Shown: positions 1-9,580 of the stretch, piece after piece
Numbering within the stretch: position 1 is the first letter of the stretch
Layout of the letters: every line of letters starts with the position of its first letter
Assembly (NCBI GenBank): GCA_021202775.1
Contig: JAJQCJ010000056.1
Location: 1-42,556 of the forward strand
From: Clostridiales bacterium
GTDB lineage: Bacteria > Bacillota > Clostridia > Oscillospirales > Oscillospiraceae
DNA: 42,556 nucleotides
Direction: 5' to 3'
Translations under genes and position numbers: made by a program
The notes under the pieces: generated by a model
What the model saw: only the letters and a program-made list of their open reading frames with translations
What the model was told of the DNA's origin: nothing
The model's database searches: none

Positions 1-28
1 AAAAGTAGGCCATGCCCTGGCAAGGGCA

Positions 29-60
29 AACACCTATTTTCTTTCTCAATCCTTACCTAA
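29..60 (+). repeat. Short dispersed repeat, copy A
   Basis: This 32-base stretch, opening with AACACCTATTT and ending in CCTAA, matches the reverse complement of 5300-5331 at 28 of 32 positions by hand alignment. Both copies lie in intergenic DNA. I see no gene in 1-114; it only holds this repeat and the 3' flank of uppP. Confidence 0.45.
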
Positions 61-114
61 GAAAAGCAATGTTTTTAAGTTACTGACATCGGGTCAACTT
101 CCCTCTGAGCACCC

Positions 115-948
115 TCAGAGGACCACCGCCAGCAGGATGGCCAGGAGGCCCACCCCCCAGCAGTAGTAGGCGAAGCCGCCGAACCTGCCCTTATCGGTCA
201 GCAGGTTCACCAGCCGAATGGCGAAGTAGCCGGAGACGGCGGCGATCACCACCCCCACCCCGTAAATGGGCAGCAGGCTCAGGTCGATGCCTGCCTCCAC
301 CGCGTCGCCGATGCTGAGGATGTTGGCCCCGATGACGGCGGGCAGGCTCAGCAGGAAGGAGTAGCGGACGGCGAAGTCCCGGTCATAGCCCCGGAGCAGG
401 CCTACGGCGATGGTGGTGCCGGAGCGGGACAGGCCGGGGACGGTGGCCAGGGCCTGGCCGCAGCCCACCAGCAGGCAGTCCGCAATGGTGCAGCTCCGCT
501 CGTCCTTCCGGCCCTTTGCCAGCCGGTCTGAGACGAACAGCAGCGTACCGGTGGCCAGCAGAGCGAAGCCGATGGCCAGGGGGTAGTTGTTCAGCGCCTC
601 AATGCGGCTCTTGACGGGGAGGATCAGAAACAGGGGCAGCGTACCGATGATGAGCATCAGAATCAGCCGCCGGGCGGGGGGCACCTGGTCGGTGTGATGG
701 CCGGTAAACAGATCCCGGAGAAAACGGAAGAACTCCAGAATCATCTCCCAGATGTCGTTCCAATAATAGACGAATACGGAAATCAGGGTGCCCAGGTGGA
801 GCAGCACGTCAAAGAATACGTCTGTCTCCTCCGCGCTTTTCAGGTTGAACAGCTGCTGGAACAGGGCCAGGTGGCCGGAGCTGGAGATGGGCAGAAACTC
901 TGCCACCCCCTGAATCAGGCCCAGTATGGCGGAATAAAAGTATGTCAT
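115..948 (-). CDS. uppP: Undecaprenyl-diphosphatase (UppP/BacA)
   Basis: Integral membrane enzyme that dephosphorylates undecaprenyl diphosphate and so recycles the lipid carrier for peptidoglycan and other wall polymers; it also confers bacitracin tolerance. The 277-residue length is normal for the family. Both signature motifs are present: E17 followed by PISSSGH at 20-26, and PGLSRSGTT at 171-179 with its conserved Arg175. The rest is a series of hydrophobic helices. The ATG is preceded by GGGAGG at a good distance. The stop of the M18 aminopeptidase lies about 40 bases upstream, so the gene may end the leftward prfA transcript, although it could have its own promoter. Identification is by clear family motifs. 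Confidence 0.96.
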   Translation of the reverse strand: MTYFYSAILGLIQGVAEFLPISSSGHLALFQQLFNLKSAEETDVFFDVLLHLGTLISVFVYYWNDIWEMILEFFRFLRDLFTGHHTDQVPPARRLILMLIIGTLPLFLILPVKSRIEALNNYPLAIGFALLATGTLLFVSDRLAKGRKDERSCTIADCLLVGCGQALATVPGLSRSGTTIAVGLLRGYDRDFAVRYSFLLSLPAVIGANILSIGDAVEAGIDLSLLPIYGVGVVIAAVSGYFAIRLVNLLTDKGRFGGFAYYCWGVGLLAILLAVVL

Positions 949-986
949 TTCGGAATCCTCCCTTACACAAACTGTCGGCGGAACAC

Positions 987-2374
987 TCAGATACAGTATA
1001 CCGCTTTCATGCAGCGGTAGGTCATATAGCAGTCCAGCTTGCCTGTCAGCTCCAGAGGGGCGTGCATGGCAAGGACGGGGGTGCCTGCGTCAATGGTCTC
1101 GATATTGCGGTTGGCCATATACATGGCCACGGTGCCGCCGCCGCCCACGTCCACCTTGCCCAGCTCGGCCAGGTGCCAGATCACGCCGGCGTCGTCCAGC
1201 AGGCGGCGGAGCTTCGCCACCGTCTCCGCCCCGGCGTCGTTGCTCTCCCCCTTGCCCCGGGAGCCGGTGTACTTGGCGACGCCGACCCCCCAGTTCACCC
1301 GGGAGGCGTTTTGCAGCTCGTACACGCTGGCGTAGTTGGGGTCAAAGGCCGCCGTCACATCGGCGCTGAGGCAGAAGGAGTTTTCATAGCAGGTTTTCAG
1401 GGGGACGCCCTGGGTGTCGCACAGGTCGGACACGAAGGTGTCAAAGAACAGGCTCTGCATACCGCTGACCCCTCGGAGCCGATCTCCTCCTTGTCCACCA
1501 GCATGCAGATGCCGGTGCGCTTCAGGCTGTCCGCCGTATCCAGGAGGGCCCGGAGGGAGGCGTAGCCGCAGACCTTGTCGTCCTGACCGTAGGCCCCGAT
1601 GAGGGAGCGGTCCAGGCCGTAATCCCGCGCGTCGTAGGCGGGGACGGCGCACAGCTCGGCGGAGATGAAGTCCGCCTCGGTGATGCCGTACTTTTCGTGG
1701 AGCAGGTCCAGCACCAGCAGCTTGAACCGTTCCTTTTCCTCCCGGTCCGGGTAGGGTTTGGAACCCACCATAATGTTCAAATCCTCCCCGGAGAAGGCGG
1801 CGTACAGCGGCTCCTTGGCCTGTTTATCCGCCAGATGGGGCAGCAGGTCGGGGATGGTCAGCAGGGGGTCGGAGGGGTCCTTTCCGATGGAGACGGTGAC
1901 CGTCTCCCCGGTTTTCAGGCAGATGACGCCATGAAGCTCCAGCGGGATGGAGACCCAGTGGTACTTGCGGATGCCGCCGTAATAGCGGGTCTTTAAAATG
2001 GCAAACTCGCTGTCCTCGATCAGGGGGTTGGGCTTGATGTCCAGCCGGGGGGAGTCGATATGGGCGGCGCAGATGGAGACGCCTTTGTCCAGCGTCTCCC
2101 CGCCGATGACGGCCAGGAGGAGGGACTTGTTCCGGTTGATGCGGTAAACCCGGTCGCCGGGGCGGAGCGCCTCTCCCCGGACAAAGGGGCGGAAGCCGTT
2201 CTGCTCTGCCAGGGCCACGGCGTTGGAGACAAATTCCCGTTCCGTCTTGCTGGCGGTCAGGAAGGCTTTGTAGCCGTCGCAGTAGGTTTCCACGGCGGGC
2301 AGCTCGTCAGGGGCGATGCGGTCATAGCCGTTGCAGTGGTCGGTGTGAAAGAGGAGGTCGTGTTTGGTGCTCAT
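987..2374 (-). pseudogene. M18 family aminopeptidase, interrupted by a single-base frameshift
   Basis: Reads as a cytosolic dinuclear-zinc M18 (ApeB/aspartyl aminopeptidase-like) enzyme split over two frames. The first frame runs from ATG at 2374 and holds AAHIDSPRLD (first metal-ligand region) and DKEEIGSEG (catalytic glutamates). The second frame continues with SGMQSLFFDTFVSDLC, DVTAAFDPNY and AMHAPLELTGKLD, the C-terminal metal-site region, and stops at 987. The break lies at a run of four Cs at 1469-1472 (four Gs on the coding strand). Adding one G restores EGVSGMQS and a protein of about 462 residues, normal for M18. Either a real inactivating indel or a homopolymer sequencing error. Without repair, translation runs on in the first frame to a stop at 1397 and loses the C-terminal domain. 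It follows the tsaC-coaE fusion by about 60 bases. Confidence 0.88.
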
Positions 2375-2434
2375 GATGGTGATTGTGTCCTTTCCGTTGA
2401 GAGTGTATAGAGGTGACGGGGCAGCGTATGGGGG

Positions 2435-4072
2435 TCAGGCCAGCTGCTCCAGCAGCGCCTGGCACTGGGCCATTAACTGCTCCTTCGTGCCGCTGTTATC
2501 CAGTATAGCGTCGCAGGCGGCGCGGTAGACCTGCTGATCCGGCTGGGCCGCCAGCCGGGCGCGGGCGTAGTCCTCAGTGAGGCCGTCCCGGTCCATAATG
2601 CGCCGGAGGCGGAGGCTGTCGTCTGCCACCACGGCCACCAGCCGGTCGCAGTCGGCCTCCAGGGGGCTTCCCAGCAGGGCGGCGGCGTCCAGCACCACGC
2701 CGGGGAGGTGCTTCCGCTGCATCTCCGCCGTCTGTCGGCGGACCTCCAGGGTGATGAAGCGGAAGGTGATGCCGTTCAGGTCCTGCAAGGCGGCCCTGTC
2801 CCGGAACACGATGGCCCCCAGGGCCTTCCGGTCCAGCCGCTCGCCGTCAAAGACCCCGTCCCCGAAGCGGCTCCGCAGGGCGGCCCGAAGGGGAGCGCTG
2901 GTGTCCAGCAGGTCATGGTAGACCCGGTCGCAGTCGATGACGCCGAAGCCGCGGGCGGCGAAGATGTCCAGCACGGTGGACTTCCCCGCGCCGCTGCCCC
3001 CCACCAGGCCGAGGATGGGGATGGTATAGCCGTCCTCCCCCAGGTCCAGCACGTTGAACCCTGCGGCCTTTTTCAGCCGGTTGCCAATGGCCAGCCCCAG
3101 CCCAGCCGGGTCGGGGCACTGGGCGAAGATCTCCGTGACTCCGGTGCCGTCAAACCGCCGCAGGGCGGAAAAGACCCGTCGGGCCTGCTCCGTCTTGTCC
3201 CGGGCCGGCCCCAGGTCGTGGACCTCCAGCCCGGAGAACAGAGGGAGAAACTCGTGGAAGCAGATCACGCCGGTGGTGGGGGTCAGCCGCCTTTGAATAT
3301 AGGCGGCGCACTTGTCCGGCCTGCCGGCAACCACCGTCACCGGCGCCTTAGGCGCATAGTGGCGGTACTTCATTCCCGGTGCCCGGGGCCGCTCGCCGTC
3401 CTTTAAGAGGCCGGTCACAGCCTTGTCGATGGTGATGCTGCCGCAGACCGCCTCCAGCTCGTCCAGGGGCATCCCGCCGGGCCGGAGCAGCTGGGGCGGG
3501 GAGACCGTCAGGTCCAGAATGGTGGACTCCACCCCCACGGAGGAGGGGCCGCCGTCCACGACGCCCTGAATCTTCCCGTCCATGTCCTCCAGCACCTCGG
3601 CGGCGTTGGTGCAGCTGGGTCGGCCGGAGGTGTTGGCGCTGGGGGCGGCGATGGGCACCCCCGCCGCCTGAATGATGGCCAGGGTCACGGGATGGTCGGG
3701 GCAGCGCACCCCCACCGTGTCCAGCCCGCCGGTGGTGCGGTCTGGGACGATGGCCTTCCGGGGCAGGATCATGGTCAGCGGCCCCGGCCAGAACGCATCC
3801 GCCAGCCGATAGGCCAGGGGCGGCACGTCCCGGCAGTAGGTGTCCAGCCAGCTCTCATCGGGGATGTGGATGATCAGCGGGTTGTCGCTGGCCCGGCCCT
3901 TGGCCCGGTAGATGCTGGCCACGGCCTCCGCGTCCAGGGCGTTGGCCCCCAGGCCGTAGACCGTTTCCGTGGGGATGGCCAGCAGGCCGCCGGAGCGGAT
4001 GATCTCTGCCGCCTCCCGGATCTCCCCCTCGTGGCCGGAGACCTGGGGCAGATGATAAACCTTCGTGTTCAA
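2435..4072 (-). CDS. Fused threonylcarbamoyl-AMP synthase (Sua5/TsaC) and dephospho-CoA kinase (CoaE)
   Basis: One uninterrupted 545-residue frame carries two enzymes. Residues about 10-210 are a YrdC/Sua5 catalytic domain that makes threonylcarbamoyl-AMP for t6A37 of ANN-decoding tRNAs: PTETVYGLG at 34-42, K58/R60 in AKGRAS, and S145/N147 in APSANTSGRPS. Residues about 230-340 match the Sua5 C-terminal domain, starting at APGMKYRHYAP. From about 350 the chain becomes dephospho-CoA kinase, the last step of CoA synthesis, with P-loop GGSGAGKST at 358-366, DCDRVYHDLL and a typical CoaE C-terminal half. Sua5 and CoaE are normally separate proteins. The join is a short charged linker (near 343-350) with no internal stop. 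It lies 7 bases after prfA, so is probably cotranscribed with it; prfA-Sua5 proximity is common in Firmicutes. Confidence 0.93.
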   Translation of the reverse strand: MNTKVYHLPQVSGHEGEIREAAEIIRSGGLLAIPTETVYGLGANALDAEAVASIYRAKGRASDNPLIIHIPDESWLDTYCRDVPPLAYRLADAFWPGPLTMILPRKAIVPDRTTGGLDTVGVRCPDHPVTLAIIQAAGVPIAAPSANTSGRPSCTNAAEVLEDMDGKIQGVVDGGPSSVGVESTILDLTVSPPQLLRPGGMPLDELEAVCGSITIDKAVTGLLKDGERPRAPGMKYRHYAPKAPVTVVAGRPDKCAAYIQRRLTPTTGVICFHEFLPLFSGLEVHDLGPARDKTEQARRVFSALRRFDGTGVTEIFAQCPDPAGLGLAIGNRLKKAAGFNVLDLGEDGYTIPILGLVGGSGAGKSTVLDIFAARGFGVIDCDRVYHDLLDTSAPLRAALRSRFGDGVFDGERLDRKALGAIVFRDRAALQDLNGITFRFITLEVRRQTAEMQRKHLPGVVLDAAALLGSPLEADCDRLVAVVADDSLRLRRIMDRDGLTEDYARARLAAQPDQQVYRAACDAILDNSGTKEQLMAQCQALLEQLA

Positions 4073-4079
4073 GAAAACA

Positions 4080-5159
4080 TCAGCTTCTATCTTCCTTTGC
4101 TGCGTTTGCCAGCTTTTCCGCCTGGTCAGCGGCGGAGAGGGCGTCGATGAGCTCGTCCAAATCCCCGTCCATAATGCTGGCGATTTTGTACAGGGTCAGG
4201 CCGATGCGGTGATCGGTGACCCGGCCCTGGGGAAAGTTATAGGTGCGGATGCGCTCGTTGCGCATCCCGCTGCCCACCTGGCTGCGGCGCTGGGCGGAGA
4301 CGCTGTCCGCCTGGGACTGCACCATCTGCTCATAGAGCCGGGCCCGGAGGATTTCCATGGCCCTGTCCCGGTTCTGGAACTGGCTCCGCTCCTGCTGGCA
4401 CTCCACCACCATGCCGGTGGGCAGGTGGGTCAGCCGGACGGCGGAGGAGGTCTTGTTGATGTGCTGCCCCCCCGCACCGGAGGAACGGAACACATCCATC
4501 TTGATGTCCTCCTTGCGAATCTCCAGCTCCACCTCCTCCACCTCCGGGAGGACGGCCACCGTCACCGTGCTGGTGTGGACCCGGCCGCCGGACTCCGTCT
4601 CCGGCACCCGCTGCACCCGGTGGACGCCGCTCTCATATTTCAGGCGGCTATAAGCGCCGGAACCGGAGATGGTGAAGGAGACCTCCTTCATTCCCCCCAG
4701 CTCCGTCTCGTTGCAGCTGGCAAGCTCCAGCGTCCAGCCCCGGCGGACGCTGTACATCTCATACATCCGATAGAGGGAGTGGGCGAACAGGGCGGATTCC
4801 TCCCCGCCCACGCCGGCGCGAATCTCCACGATGACGCTGCGCTGGTCGTTGGGGTCCTTGGGCAGCAGGAGAATCTGGAGCTGCCGCTCCAGCCGGTCGG
4901 CATGCTCCTTCTCGGTGAGGAACTCCTCCCGGGCCAGCTCCCGCAGCTCCGGGTCAGGCTCATTCAGCATGGCCTCCGCTGTCTCGCTGGCCTCCCTGGC
5001 CGCCTCATAGTCCTGAAAGGCGGTGACGATGGGCTCCAGGTCGGCCAGCTCCTGATTCAGTTTGGCCACCTGGGCCGGGTCGTCATAGGTTTCCGGCTGG
5101 TTCAGTTTGGCCTGAATCACGCTGTATTGGGTTTGCAGTTGTCGAAGCTTGTCCAGCAT
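4080..5159 (-). CDS. prfA: Peptide chain release factor 1
   Basis: Class I release factor that reads UAA and UAG in the ribosomal A site and triggers peptidyl-tRNA hydrolysis. The 359-residue length is typical. The catalytic GGQ is in SSGAGGQHINKTSSAVR near residue 230. The stop-codon recognition region reads HRVQRVPETESGGRVHTS, in which PET is the PxT motif of RF1 (RF2 would have SPF). The ATG at 5159 follows CGGAGG with good spacing. No prmC (the GGQ methyltransferase, often adjacent) is found here; the next gene downstream is the Sua5-CoaE fusion. The upstream 286 bases are repeat-rich and contain a possible TATAAT on this strand at 5361-5366 without a convincing -35 box. Confidence 0.97.
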   Translation of the reverse strand: MLDKLRQLQTQYSVIQAKLNQPETYDDPAQVAKLNQELADLEPIVTAFQDYEAAREASETAEAMLNEPDPELRELAREEFLTEKEHADRLERQLQILLLPKDPNDQRSVIVEIRAGVGGEESALFAHSLYRMYEMYSVRRGWTLELASCNETELGGMKEVSFTISGSGAYSRLKYESGVHRVQRVPETESGGRVHTSTVTVAVLPEVEEVELEIRKEDIKMDVFRSSGAGGQHINKTSSAVRLTHLPTGMVVECQQERSQFQNRDRAMEILRARLYEQMVQSQADSVSAQRRSQVGSGMRNERIRTYNFPQGRVTDHRIGLTLYKIASIMDGDLDELIDALSAADQAEKLANAAKEDRS

Positions 5160-5445
5160 GGGAAACCTCCGGTGGAGTGTTAGTGGCTAGTGATTAGTGG
5201 CTGGTGGATAGAAGCTGTTAGCTGTTAGTGGTGGTTAAAACCGACGGGTTTTCCCTCATCCAGTAGGGGCGCACAGTGTGCGCCCGCCCCCTTTCCCCTT
5301 TAGGGAAGGATAGATAAAGGAAATAGGTGTTTTCCTGACTGGGGGTCTGATTCTTCTTAGATTATAGAGAATCTATCCGACCTTCGCCGTCAGCGAAGCT
5401 GACTGAGGGGTGACTAACAGCTAATCGCTAACAGCTACTAGCTGC
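5160..5445. repeat. Repeat-rich intergenic spacer with inverted TTAGCTGTTAG arms
   Basis: No gene is visible. The spacer starts with low-complexity repeats of GTTAG/GCTGTTAG (5180-5230) and ends with their inverse, CTAACAGCTAATCGCTAACAG (about 5413-5435 region), so the flanks form an imperfect inverted repeat. Inside are a perfect palindrome around 5268-5286 (GGGCGCAC, 3-base loop, GTGTGCGCCC), the 32-base repeat copy B at 5300-5331 (minus strand), and TTCGCCGTCAGCGAAGCTGAC near 5383-5403. The right end matches 10751-10809 in reverse complement. It looks like a decayed, non-coding MITE-like insertion or a mosaic of dispersed repeats. Confidence 0.5.
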
Positions 5446-6216
5446 TCACGGAAAATCCACAAAGAAGCTCTTCACCAGCGCAGCGGCCTCCCGCAGATAG
5501 AGATAGGCGCGATATTCTGTCCCGCCGGGGACGCCGGCGGCCAGACAGTCCGCCGTTACCCCGCAGCGCCCCGCCAGCAGCCGCACCCGCGCCAGGTGGG
5601 GCGCGCTGGACACCACCAGAAGATGGTCGGCGCTCAGCCCCTCCTCCTCCAGCAGTGCCATGGTGCAGGTCAGGTTCTCCAGGGTGTTGGTGGCCTGTTC
5701 CTCCAGATAGATGCGGTCAGGGTCGATGCCGTAGTCCTCCTCCAGCACCGCCGCCATCACTTCCGCTTCGGACACCGTCTCGCCGGTGTCCACCCCGCCG
5801 GTGACCACCACCGGCACGTCGGGACGCTCCGTCAGCCACGCCGCCCCGGCAGAGATCCGCCGGTTCAGCACCGGGGAGGGTTCCCCGTCCCAGACGGCGG
5901 CCCCCAGAATCACCACGGCGTCCGGCTCGGTGTCGGACAGGGTGCTCTGCGCGCCGTACACCACCACGCCCTCCAGGGCGCCGAAGGCCAGCACCCCGGC
6001 AGCCACCACGCCCAGGAGCCCCCGGCGGAGCCGCCGCCCCGCCTTCCCGCCAAAGCGGAAGGACAGGGCCAGCACCAGCAGCACGCAGCCGATGACCCCC
6101 AGGGCCAGCGCCCCAAAGAGCATGGGCCTGCCCCCTACAGCGAACACCCCAATGCCCGCCAGCAGGCACAGCACCCCGGCCAGGCTGGTGCAGAGCTCTG
6201 GAATCCGTTTCTTCAT
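5446..6216 (-). CDS. DUF218 (YdcF/ElyC/SanA-like) membrane protein
   Basis: 256 residues if started at the ATG at 6216, which overlaps the stop of the ABC-F gene as ATGA and so suggests translational coupling. An in-frame start 36 bases upstream would lie inside the ABC-F gene and is not preferred. Residues about 1-90 form two or three hydrophobic segments separated by a basic loop. The rest is a DUF218 domain with VVILGAAVWDGEPSPVLNRR, VVVTGG, SEAEVM, EEQATNTLENL and VVSSAPHLAR, all recognisable blocks of the family. Relatives such as SanA and ElyC in Enterobacteria are linked to envelope integrity and lipid-carrier metabolism, but no reaction is established for this subgroup. The active domain is probably extracytoplasmic or membrane-proximal. 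Confidence 0.88.
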   Translation of the reverse strand: MKKRIPELCTSLAGVLCLLAGIGVFAVGGRPMLFGALALGVIGCVLLVLALSFRFGGKAGRRLRRGLLGVVAAGVLAFGALEGVVVYGAQSTLSDTEPDAVVILGAAVWDGEPSPVLNRRISAGAAWLTERPDVPVVVTGGVDTGETVSEAEVMAAVLEEDYGIDPDRIYLEEQATNTLENLTCTMALLEEEGLSADHLLVVSSAPHLARVRLLAGRCGVTADCLAAGVPGGTEYRAYLYLREAAALVKSFFVDFP

Positions 6217-8114
6217 GCCTCTCCCTCCAGCTGCAGGGAAAGCGCCTCCCACGCCTCGTACAGCGCGGCCAGCTGCTCCTCCTGCCGCTCCTTCCGGGCG
6301 GTCAGGTCGGTGAGCTTTTCATAATCGGTGGCATAGGCCGCCATTTCAGCCTCCAGGTTGGCCCCGGCCTGTTCGGCGGCGGCGATCTCCCGCTCCAGCT
6401 GGGCCAGCTTCTTGGCCGCCAGCTTGGTGCCGCCGGGCTGCTTCGGTTTTTCCTTTTTGGGCTTTTTCGCCTCCGGCTTCAGGACCTCCCGCAGCTCCAG
6501 GTCCCGGGCCTTTTTGGCAAGCCAGCCCTCATAGTCTCCCCGGAAGTCGGTGATCTTCCCGTCCTCCAGGGTCCAGATGCGGCTGGCGAATTTTTTGATG
6601 AAGTACCGGTCATGGCTGACGAAGAGCAGCGCCCCGTCAAACCCCGCCACAGCGGACTCAATCCACTCCCGGCTGGCGATGTCCAGATGGTTGGTGGGCT
6701 CGTCCAGAATCAGCAGGTTGATGCGCTCGTCCATCAGCAGGCACAGCTTCAGCCGGCTCAGCTCCCCGCCGGACAGGGCGGAGACAGGCTTGAACACGTC
6801 CTCCCCCCGGAAGTGGAAGGCCCCCAGCCGGTCCCTGGCCTCCTGGGGGGTGCAGTTCTGCTCGTAGAGCATGGTGTCCACCAGGGAGCGCTCCATGTGG
6901 TCAAACCGGACGATCTGGGGCAGGTAGCCGGGGCGGACGGCGGGGCCGAAGTGGACATAGCCGCTGTCCGGCGCCTCCTCCCCCAGGAGGAGCTTCAGAA
7001 AGGTGGTCTTGCCGGTGCCGTTGTCCCCCAGAAGGGCGATGCGCTCCCCGCCGGTGACGGAGAGGGAGATATGGTCAAAGAGGGTGCGGCCCTCGTAGGA
7101 CTTTTTCAGGCCGTCCACGGTGAACACCTCGTCCCCCTGAAAGTCCAGGGAGGTGAAGCCCATGGTCATGGCTCGCTCCTTCCCCACAGGCTTCTCCACG
7201 GTTTGCAGCTTCTCCATCCGCTTTTCCATGGAGAAGGCCCGCTTGTACAGCTTGTCGTTGCCCATGAAGGCCCAGAGCTTCATCTTTTCCGCGGCCTCGG
7301 TGAGCTGGGCCACCTTGGCCTGCTCCTTTTCGTACTGCCGGAGCCGCTCCTGATAGCGGCGCTCCTTCTCCTCCACGTAGAAGGAGTAGTTGCCGGAGTA
7401 AAACTCCGCCCTGCCGTCCTGAATCTCCACGATGCGCTTCACCACCCGGTCCAGAAAGTACCGGTCGTGGGAGATGGCCAAAACGGTGCCCTTGAAGCTG
7501 TCCAGATAGCCCTCCAGCCACTCCACGGCGTGGAGGTCCAGGTGGTTGGTGGGCTCGTCCAGGAGCAAAATATCCGTGTCCTCCAGAATCAGGCGGCCCA
7601 GGTTCACCCGGGTCTTTTCTCCGCCGGACAGCTCCGAAAAGGGCTGCCGCCGCATGGCGGGGGAGATGCCCAGACCGTTGCAAACCTTGCCGATCTGCAC
7701 GTCCAAATCGTAGCCCCCTGCCAGCTGGAAGGCGGCGGAAAGGCTGTCGTAGCGCTGTAGGGTCTCTTTGGAGGAATCCCCGGCGGCCATTTTGGCGGTG
7801 AGGGCCTCCATCTCCCGCTCCATTTTGTGGACGCGGGCGAAGGCGGTGTCCAGCACGTCGTCCACCGTGTAGCCGGCGGGATAAACCGGTATCTGGGAGA
7901 TCAGCCCCATCCGCTTCCCGGGGGCCAGGAACACTTCCCCTTCATCATAGTCGTACTCACCGGTGAGGATTTTGAACAGCGTGGTCTTGCCGCAGCCGTT
8001 CTTGCCCAGCAGGCCCACCCGCTCGCCGGAGCTGACATGGAAGGTCAGCCCCCGGAGCACGTCCTCACCCACGGTGAAGGATTTTGTCAGATTGTTTACA
8101 GAGATGTCAATCAT
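6213..8114 (-). CDS. ABC-F family ATP-binding protein
   Basis: Cytosolic, membrane-domain-free ABC protein with two nucleotide-binding domains. Walker A motifs are GLLGKNGCGKTT and ALLGDNGTGKTT, signatures LSGGEKTRVNLG and LSGGELSRLKL, and both Walker B segments read LLDEPTNHLD or LILDEPTNHLD. Between the domains lies a long charged linker rich in Lys/Glu (the P-site tRNA interaction motif of ABC-F proteins), and the C-terminus has a Lys/Pro-rich stretch followed by a coiled coil. ABC-F proteins bind ribosomes to relieve stalling or give antibiotic protection; nothing here indicates resistance specifically. I chose the ATG at 8114; a TTG two codons upstream is possible. No strong ribosome binding site is seen. 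The gene is coupled to the DUF218 gene downstream. Confidence 0.95.
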   Translation of the reverse strand: MIDISVNNLTKSFTVGEDVLRGLTFHVSSGERVGLLGKNGCGKTTLFKILTGEYDYDEGEVFLAPGKRMGLISQIPVYPAGYTVDDVLDTAFARVHKMEREMEALTAKMAAGDSSKETLQRYDSLSAAFQLAGGYDLDVQIGKVCNGLGISPAMRRQPFSELSGGEKTRVNLGRLILEDTDILLLDEPTNHLDLHAVEWLEGYLDSFKGTVLAISHDRYFLDRVVKRIVEIQDGRAEFYSGNYSFYVEEKERRYQERLRQYEKEQAKVAQLTEAAEKMKLWAFMGNDKLYKRAFSMEKRMEKLQTVEKPVGKERAMTMGFTSLDFQGDEVFTVDGLKKSYEGRTLFDHISLSVTGGERIALLGDNGTGKTTFLKLLLGEEAPDSGYVHFGPAVRPGYLPQIVRFDHMERSLVDTMLYEQNCTPQEARDRLGAFHFRGEDVFKPVSALSGGELSRLKLCLLMDERINLLILDEPTNHLDIASREWIESAVAGFDGALLFVSHDRYFIKKFASRIWTLEDGKITDFRGDYEGWLAKKARDLELREVLKPEAKKPKKEKPKQPGGTKLAAKKLAQLEREIAAAEQAGANLEAEMAAYATDYEKLTDLTARKERQEEQLAALYEAWEALSLQLEGEA

Positions 8115-8174
8115 GGTCAACAGTCAGGTACACCACAGCGAGAGCGCCGCAGTGTACCGATAGAGAGAATATGG

Positions 8175-9575
<1,401 letters not shown>

Positions 9576-9580
9576 GCTGC

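Noticed and set aside
6216-6252. Upstream start for the DUF218 protein
   Set aside because: It lies inside the ABC-F gene; the ATGA overlap start is better supported.
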